Positions 6,232 through 10,000 of a DNA stretch of 10,000 nucleotides are shown in pieces. The DNA comes from Magnetospirillum sp. (lineage in GTDB: Bacteria; Pseudomonadota; Alphaproteobacteria; Rhodospirillales; Magnetospirillaceae), in contig JAIWOG010000296.1 of NCBI GenBank assembly GCA_020217035.1, positions 1 to 10,000 on the forward strand, written 5' to 3'. Under the pieces are notes generated by a model. The model searched no databases and was not told where the DNA came from. It was given only the letters and a program-made list of their open reading frames with translations. Numbering within the stretch: the first letter of the stretch is position 1; each line of letters starts with the position of its first letter. The position numbers and the translations under genes are program-made.

Positions 6232-6972
6232 CTAGATCATCGCCATGCCGCCGTTGACGTGCAGGGTCTGGCCGGTGACATAGGCCGCCTCGGCGGACGC
6301 CAGATACAGCACGGCGGCGGCGATGTCCTCGGCCGAGCCCATGCGGCCAGCGGGGATCTGGGCGTTGATGCGGGCTTTTTGCTCGTCATTCAGCTCGTCG
6401 GTCATGGCGGTGGCGATGAAGCCCGGAGCCACGGCGTTGACGGTGACGTTACGGCTGGCCACTTCCTGGGCCAGCGACTTGGTCATGCCGATCATGCCGG
6501 CCTTGGACGCGCAGTAATTGACCTGGCCGGGATTGCCGGTGACGCCGACGATGGAGGTGATGTTGATGATGCGGCCCGAACGGCGCTTCATCATGCCCTT
6601 GATGGCGGCGCGGCACAGACGGAAGGCTGCGGTCAGGTTGACGTTGATCACCGCGTCCCAGTCCTCGTCCTTCATACGCATGACCAAGCCGTCCTTGGTG
6701 ATGCCGGCATTGTTGACCAGGATGTCCAAGGTGCCGCCCAGGGCGGCCTCGGCGTCCTTGGCCAGTTGCTCGACCTCTTCGGCCTTGGACAGGTTGGCGG
6801 GCAGCACGTGCACCCGTTCCTTCAACTCGGCGGCCAGGGCGTCCAACGCCTCGCGCCGCGTGCCGTGGATGGCGATTGTGGCGCCGGCCTGGTGCAGGGC
6901 CTTGGCGATGGCGCCGCCGATGCCGCCCGAGGCGCCGGTGACGAGAGCGGTCTTGCCGGTCAGATCGAACAT
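6232..6972 (-). CDS. fabG: 3-oxoacyl-[acyl-carrier-protein] reductase
   Basis: NADPH-dependent reduction of 3-ketoacyl-ACP to 3-hydroxyacyl-ACP, the first reductive step of the elongation cycle. It is a 246-residue classical short-chain dehydrogenase. The cofactor motif TGASGGIG is at 12-19, NNAG at 87-90, and the catalytic Asn112, Ser140, Tyr153 and Lys157 (YCASK) are all present, followed by VNAVAPGFIATAMT and the C-terminal GQTLHVNGGMAMI typical of FabG. The ATG at 6972 has GGGG about 6 bases upstream. The start is 22 bases after the fabD stop, so the two are co-transcribed. The usual downstream partner acpP is not adjacent: the beta-barrel/DUF2975/xre module intervenes. Confidence 0.97.
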   Translation of the reverse strand: MFDLTGKTALVTGASGGIGGAIAKALHQAGATIAIHGTRREALDALAAELKERVHVLPANLSKAEEVEQLAKDAEAALGGTLDILVNNAGITKDGLVMRMKDEDWDAVINVNLTAAFRLCRAAIKGMMKRRSGRIINITSIVGVTGNPGQVNYCASKAGMIGMTKSLAQEVASRNVTVNAVAPGFIATAMTDELNDEQKARINAQIPAGRMGSAEDIAAAVLYLASAEAAYVTGQTLHVNGGMAMI

Positions 6973-6994
6973 GGTGTTTCCCCTTGGATTTGAA

Positions 6995-7936
6995 TTACAG
7001 CGAGGCCAGGAAGGCGTCGATGTCGGCCGGGGTGCCGACGGCCACCCCGCTCAGTTCCTTGTCGATGCGCTTGGCCAGGCCCGACAACACCTTGCCGGCA
7101 CCCAGTTCCACCAATTGGGTGACGCCTTGTTCCTTCATATAAAGGACGCCTTCGCGCCAACGCACGGTGCCGGTGACTTGGCGGACCAGCAGGTCGCGGA
7201 TGACTTCCGGATCGGTGACCGCGCTGGCCACCACATTGGCCACCAACGGCACCTTGGGCGCGTTCATGGTGACGCCGGCCAGGGCCTCGGCCATGGCGTC
7301 GGCTGCCGGTTGCATCAGGGCGCAATGGAAGGGCGCCGACACCGGCAGCAGCACGGCGCGCTTGATGCCCTTGTCGGCGGCCAGCTTCATGGCCCGTTCC
7401 ACCGCTTCCTTGTGACCCGACACCACCACCTGGCCGGCGCCGTTGTCGTTGGCCGCTTCGCACACCTGGTCGCCAGCGGCCTCGGCGGCGATCTCCTTGG
7501 CTTGTTCATATTCGCTGCCCAGCAGCGCCGCCATGGCGCCGACACCCACCGGCACCGCCTTTTGCATGCTTTGGCCGCGCAACTTCAACAGACGCGCGGT
7601 GTCAGCCAGCGAGAAGGTGCCGGCAGCGGCCAGCGCCGAATATTCGCCCAAGCTGTGGCCGGCGACGAAGGACGCCGCCTTGGTCATGTCCAGCTTGCCC
7701 TGACCTTCCAAGACGCGCACCACCGCCACCGACACCGCCATCAGCGCCGGCTGGGCGTTTTCGGTCAAGGTCAGGGCGTCTTCGGGCCCCTCGAACATCA
7801 GTTTTGAAAGGTTTTGAGACAGCGCCTCGTCCACTTCCTGGAACACATGGCGGGCCTCGGCGAAGGAATCGGCCAGTTCACGGCCCATGCCGACGGCCTG
7901 CGAGCCCTGGCCGGGGAAGACGAAAGCGCGGGTCAT
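6995..7936 (-). CDS. fabD: Malonyl-CoA:ACP transacylase
   Basis: Moves malonate from CoA to ACP, supplying the extender unit for fatty acid synthesis. It has 313 residues, normal for FabD. The N-terminus has FPGQGSQAVGMG (oxyanion Gln10), the nucleophile is Ser95 in GHSLGEYSAL, the malonyl-binding Arg is residue 120 in LLKLRGQSMQ, and the catalytic His204 is in VSAPFHCALM, followed by the expected VANV and VELGAGKVLSGL motifs. The frame stays open 31 codons upstream (to 8029), but the ATG at 7936 is chosen because GGAGA lies about 8 bases before it and the FabD family begins at MTRAFVFPGQG. First gene of a fabD-fabG unit; divergent from the hemerythrin gene. Confidence 0.97.
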   Translation of the reverse strand: MTRAFVFPGQGSQAVGMGRELADSFAEARHVFQEVDEALSQNLSKLMFEGPEDALTLTENAQPALMAVSVAVVRVLEGQGKLDMTKAASFVAGHSLGEYSALAAAGTFSLADTARLLKLRGQSMQKAVPVGVGAMAALLGSEYEQAKEIAAEAAGDQVCEAANDNGAGQVVVSGHKEAVERAMKLAADKGIKRAVLLPVSAPFHCALMQPAADAMAEALAGVTMNAPKVPLVANVVASAVTDPEVIRDLLVRQVTGTVRWREGVLYMKEQGVTQLVELGAGKVLSGLAKRIDKELSGVAVGTPADIDAFLASL

Positions 7937-7973
7937 GATGGTCTCTCCATCGCGGGTGGAATTCGGTGCCGAG

Positions 7974-8002
7974 AGGAAAGGCATGAACCCCGCCCCTGTC
8001 AA
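7974..8002 (-). promoter_or_regulatory. Putative sigma-70 promoter of fabD-fabG
   Basis: On the minus strand a perfect -35 hexamer TTGACA (complement of 7997-8002) is followed after 17 bases by TTTCCT (complement of 7974-7979), a poor -10. Spacing is ideal and the predicted transcript would start about 30 bases before the fabD ATG. The call rests mainly on the -35 and the position. Confidence 0.4.
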
Positions 8003-8044
8003 GCACGGCGTACGCATGAAACCGCGCAATCATCACCCTTTGGT

Positions 8045-8060
8045 TATATTGCATTCAATA
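8045..8060 (+). promoter_or_regulatory. Putative -10 element and dyad upstream of the hemerythrin gene
   Basis: TATATT at 8045-8050 would suit a -10 about 50 bases upstream of the TTG start, but no matching -35 lies 16-18 bases before it. It overlaps a short dyad TATTG-CATT-CAATA (8047-8060). A missing -35 plus a dyad could mean an activator-dependent promoter. The dyad does not fit the FNR/FixK consensus, which has different arms. Confidence 0.25.
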
Positions 8061-8102
8061 ACGCTTAACCCCAAGGTGACACGCCTGCAAGGAGACGGAC
8101 TT

Positions 8103-8522
8103 TTGCCCCCCGCCATTTGGTCAGAAACCTACCGCGTCGGCCACGCCGAAATGGACCATCACCATCGGCAATTGGTGCACGACTTCGCCGTCATCCAACA
8201 GGCGGCCGCCGCCAACCTGCCGCGCACCCAAATCCTTGGCCTGCTGGATGACTGGCTGGATCAGTTCGCCCGCCATGCCCGCATGGAAGAACGCCTGATG
8301 GAGCAGCTGACCCTGCCCATGTCGCAGGACCATCGCGAGGCGCACATGGCCGAACATGTGGCCTTCCTGCACCAGGCCATGGACATCCGCAACGCCCTGG
8401 CCCACGGCGAGGACGCCGTCCACGCCCTGGACCATTTGGGGGCACAGATGATCGCCTTCGACATGATCCGCCGCGATTTCGAACTGATCGGCTTGTTGCT
8501 GCACGAAGGAATCGCCCTTTAA
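8103..8522 (+). CDS. Single-domain bacteriohemerythrin with one substituted iron-ligand position
   Basis: A 139-residue predicted cytoplasmic di-iron protein that would bind oxygen (storage, delivery or sensing) if the site is functional. The start is typical: PPAIWSETYRVGHAEMD. Counting from it, the expected ligands fall at the canonical spacing: His21 (in HHHRQLV), His58 and Glu62 (RHARMEE), His77 and His81 (DHREAHMAEH), and Asp125. The position of the fifth His, in the usual H-x4-D of the last helix, is Asp120 (FDMIRRDF). TTG at 8103 is taken as the start because AAGGAG (8089-8094) lies 8 bases upstream and no in-frame ATG or GTG fits the family N-terminus. The frame is open further upstream, but that would overlap fabD's start antisense. 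Single-gene unit between fabD and rpsF. Confidence 0.88.
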   Translation: MPPAIWSETYRVGHAEMDHHHRQLVHDFAVIQQAAAANLPRTQILGLLDDWLDQFARHARMEERLMEQLTLPMSQDHREAHMAEHVAFLHQAMDIRNALAHGEDAVHALDHLGAQMIAFDMIRRDFELIGLLLHEGIAL

Positions 8523-8542
8523 TAATTATGTCGCCGGTTGTT

Positions 8543-8571
8543 GTTGCGCCGGCCGCGCTTTCGTGTATATT
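8543..8571 (+). promoter_or_regulatory. Putative sigma-70 promoter of rpsF-rpsR
   Basis: GTTGCG (8543-8548), or TTGCGC one base later, is followed after 17 (or 16) bases by TATATT (8566-8571), a good alphaproteobacterial -10. The predicted start near 8578 gives a leader of about 98 bases before rpsF. The -35 overlaps a GCCGG/CCGGC repeat just after the hemerythrin stop. Confidence 0.5.
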
Positions 8572-8588
8572 CCCCGCCTTCCACCCTT

Positions 8589-8648
8589 GCCGGTCGCGCC
8601 GCAAAGGCCGAACGGCTATGCCTGCGTCGTCATGGTGACGGCGTCGGG
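8589..8648 (+). ncRNA. Structured rpsF leader, possible S6:S18-binding element
   Basis: Two adjacent hairpins can form in the leader. The first, 8589-8616: GCCG/CGGC, a G-A mismatch, TCG/CGA, a bulged C, GCC/GGC and a GCAAA loop. The second, 8621-8648: CC/GG, a mismatch, then an 8-9 bp stem CGTCGTCA/TGACGGCG with a TGG loop. CCG triplets occur at 8590, 8599 and 8608. Known rpsF leaders in many bacteria bind the S6:S18 complex through a stem-loop with a conserved CCG, giving feedback control. Membership in that family is inference from position and CCG content only. Confidence 0.35.
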
Positions 8649-8675
8649 AAGAGAAAAGCCAGAAGGGATTATTGA

Positions 8676-9107
8676 ATGCCTTTTTATGAATGCGTGATTC
8701 TCGCGCGTCAGGAAGTTTCGGCCCCGCAGGTCGAAGCCCTGATCGACGAGATGGCCGGCGTTTTGGCCCAGGGCGGCGGTTCCGTCGCCAAGAAGGAATT
8801 CTGGGGCCTGCGCAACATCGCCTATCGGGTCAAGAAGAACCGCAAGGCCCATTACGTTCTGTTGAACCTGGATTCCCCCTCGGCCGCGGTCAAGGAAATG
8901 GAACGCCAGATGTCGCTGAACGAAGACATCCTGCGCGTCCTGACCATCCGCGTCGACGAACTGGAAGAAGGTCCGTCGGCGATGATGCAGGCCAAGAACA
9001 GCCGCGACGAGCGTCCGCGCCGCGAAGACCGCGGCTTCGGCGACCGTGGCCCCCGTGAAGATCGTCCCCGTGAGGACCGTCCGCGTCGTTCCGAGGGAGG
9101 TGAGTGA
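8676..9107 (+). CDS. rpsF: 30S ribosomal protein bS6
   Basis: Small-subunit platform protein that binds 16S rRNA as a heterodimer with bS18. It has 143 residues: the conserved ferredoxin-like domain (1 to about 100) with [35 protein letters not shown] and [20 protein letters not shown] 35-residue charged low-complexity tail (109-143) follows, made of Arg/Asp/Glu/Pro, including two tandem PREDR units (9051-9080) and ending EGGE. Alphaproteobacterial bS6 proteins commonly carry such tails. The ATG at 8676 has AAGGG 8 bases upstream (8663-8667). The stop overlaps the rpsR ATG by one base (TGATG), and the rpsR ribosome site lies inside the last rpsF codons, so synthesis of the two partners is likely coupled. 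Confidence 0.98.
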   Translation: MPFYECVILARQEVSAPQVEALIDEMAGVLAQGGGSVAKKEFWGLRNIAYRVKKNRKAHYVLLNLDSPSAAVKEMERQMSLNEDILRVLTIRVDELEEGPSAMMQAKNSRDERPRREDRGFGDRGPREDRPREDRPRRSEGGE

Positions 9108-9379
9108 TGAGCGAAGTCAAGACTGAACGTCCGCGTCCGACGACCACCGCCGGCGCCCGCCGCCCGTTCTTCCGCCGCCGCAAGACCTGCCCGTTCTCGG
9201 GCGAGGGTGCGCCGAAGATCGACTACAAGGACACCAAGCTGCTGAGCCGCTTCATCTCCGAGCGTGGCAAGATCGTGCCGAGCCGCATCACCGCGGTGTC
9301 GGCCAAGAAGCAGCGCGAGCTGGCCCAGGCCATCAAGCGCGCCCGCTTCTTGGGTCTGCTGCCCTATGTGGTGAAGTAA
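9107..9379 (+). CDS. rpsR: 30S ribosomal protein bS18
   Basis: Partner of bS6 on the 30S platform. It has 90 residues with the conserved core [35 protein letters not shown] and [14 protein letters not shown], and a basic N-terminal arm ([17 protein letters not shown]). The ATG at 9107 is preferred over the in-frame GTG at 9104 because GGAGG (9096-9100) is 6 bases from the ATG and only 3 from the GTG. It overlaps the rpsF stop by one base. It is followed closely by the DUF2232 gene. Confidence 0.98.
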   Translation: MSEVKTERPRPTTTAGARRPFFRRRKTCPFSGEGAPKIDYKDTKLLSRFISERGKIVPSRITAVSAKKQRELAQAIKRARFLGLLPYVVK

Positions 9380-9395
9380 GCAGCTTGTCTTGCCG

Positions 9396-10000
9396 GTGAT
9401 ACGGCAACTCGGCCTTGGGCTGGCGGCGGGACTGCTGAGTGCGCTCCTGTTCCTGTCGGTGGTCGAAGGCATCGCATTAGGGTTTGTCTTGTCCTATGTC
9501 GCGCCCCTGCCGGTCATGATGGCCGGGTTGGGGCTGGGCATGGGAGCCTCGGTGACCGCCGGATTGGTGGGCACCGTGGCGGTGGCCTTGGGATTTGGCG
9601 AATTGTCCGCCCTGTCCTATCTGGTCGCCGCCGCGTTGCCGTCCCTGGTGGTGACGAACCGGGCCTTGTTGTGGCGTAAGCCGCAAGATGGTCCGACCGA
9701 GTGGTATCCGCCGGGCCTGGTCCTGGCATGGCTGACCGCCACCATCCTGGCGCTGATGATCGTCGGCGCCTTCCTGGTGGCGGGGCACCCCGAGGGGATC
9801 AAGGGGCAGGTTGCCGAGACCATCGGCCGCGCCTTGAACCTTTTGGCCGCCGAACTGCCGCCCGAACAGCGGCCGAAGGTGGCGGGGTGGTGGGCCGCGT
9901 TCTTCCCCGCCATGGTGTGCGCATCATGGCTGGTGATGATCGTCGCCAACGCCACCTGGGCGCAGGCCCTGCTGGTCAGGCTGGGTCGCAACCGCCGGCC
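9396..10000 (+). CDS. DUF2232 family membrane protein, 3' end beyond the window
   Basis: A hydrophobic protein open to the end of the window; 201 complete codons are visible. Membrane segments are near residues 6-22, 25-50, 52-66, 70-86, 108-130 and 166-186. A soluble loop follows the fifth (HPEGIKGQVAETIGRALNLL, PPEQRPK), then AGWWAAFFPAMVCASWLVMI, as in alphaproteobacterial DUF2232 proteins. These commonly lie between rpsR and rplI, which supports the call. No function is established. The start is uncertain: GTG at 9396 or an in-frame TTG at 9390; both have weak ribosome sites, and translation may depend on coupling to rpsR 10-16 bases upstream. Confidence 0.82.
   Translation, partial: MIRQLGLGLAAGLLSALLFLSVVEGIALGFVLSYVAPLPVMMAGLGLGMGASVTAGLVGTVAVALGFGELSALSYLVAAALPSLVVTNRALLWRKPQDGPTEWYPPGLVLAWLTATILALMIVGAFLVAGHPEGIKGQVAETIGRALNLLAAELPPEQRPKVAGWWAAFFPAMVCASWLVMIVANATWAQALLVRLGRNRR

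Noticed and set aside
6178..7807. Long plus-strand open frames (271 and 429 codons)
   Set aside because: Antisense shadows of fabG and fabD; low-complexity composition and no recognisable domain.
7937..8029. 31-codon N-terminal extension of fabD
   Set aside because: FabD family begins at the ATG at 7936, which has a well-spaced GGAGA; the extension spans the likely promoter.
8047..8060. FNR/FixK-type box upstream of the hemerythrin gene
   Set aside because: The dyad TATTG-N4-CAATA has the right spacer but arms that do not match TTGAT/ATCAA.
7887..8102. 72-codon N-terminal extension of the hemerythrin
   Set aside because: Partly antisense to fabD, no homology to the family N-terminus, and the TTG at 8103 has a strong ribosome site.
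8533..8553. GCCGG/CCGGC repeat as a hemerythrin terminator
   Set aside because: Only 5 bp with no T run, and it overlaps the likely rpsF -35 region.
8852..9472. 206-codon minus-strand open frame opposite rpsF/rpsR
   Set aside because: Ser/Arg-rich antisense of the ribosomal protein genes; no domain and no ribosome site.
9477..9991. Minus-strand open frames near the window end
   Set aside because: Antisense to the DUF2232 gene, whose plus-strand reading gives a coherent multi-helix membrane protein.

Overview
The window is GC-rich, gene-dense DNA from an alphaproteobacterium. The core genes, their order and their protein sequences look most like Rhodospirillales of the Magnetospirillum type. 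This placement is inference from recognised gene families and synteny, not from a search. No rRNA, tRNA, CRISPR array, insertion sequence or phage gene is visible. No stretch longer than 170 bases lacks a gene; the longest gaps are 159, 166 and 153 bases.

Layout: (1) 1-1862, plus strand: the 3' part of glgC (ADP-glucose pyrophosphorylase), overlapping a TauE/SafE-type membrane permease by one base. (2) 1863-4479, minus strand: acpP, fabF and mltG, read in that order. A hairpin terminator or attenuator lies after acpP and another after fabF. (3) 4639-5400, minus strand: a DUF2975 membrane protein followed by a small Xre/Cro-type regulator, a recognised two-gene pair. It diverges from (4) 5490-6152, plus strand: an exported outer-membrane beta-barrel protein. 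(5) 6232-7936, minus strand: fabD and fabG. (6) 8103-8522, plus strand: a single-domain bacteriohemerythrin with a TTG start and one substituted iron-ligand position. (7) 8676-10000, plus strand: rpsF, rpsR and the start of a DUF2232 membrane protein. In many alphaproteobacteria rplI follows this group, outside this window.

The backbone is the conserved alphaproteobacterial block rpsR-rpsF / fabD-fabG-acpP-fabF-mltG. It covers malonyl transfer to ACP, ketoacyl-ACP reduction, the carrier protein, condensation, and then a septum/peptidoglycan glycan-strand terminase. Here it appears broken in two places: the Xre/DUF2975/beta-barrel module sits between fabG and acpP, and the hemerythrin gene sits between fabD and rpsF. 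acpP-fabF-mltG therefore cannot simply be the tail of the fabD-fabG transcript, because a plus-strand gene and convergent hairpins lie between them. With the two hairpins, this predicts a stepwise fall in expression acpP > fabF > mltG.

The points most worth a second look are the paired attenuators in acpP-fabF-mltG, the accessory module splitting the fab cluster with its AT-rich repeat-bearing divergent promoter region, the His-to-Asp change at an iron-ligand position in the hemerythrin, and the two-hairpin rpsF leader that may bind S6:S18. I found no wholly new multi-gene system.
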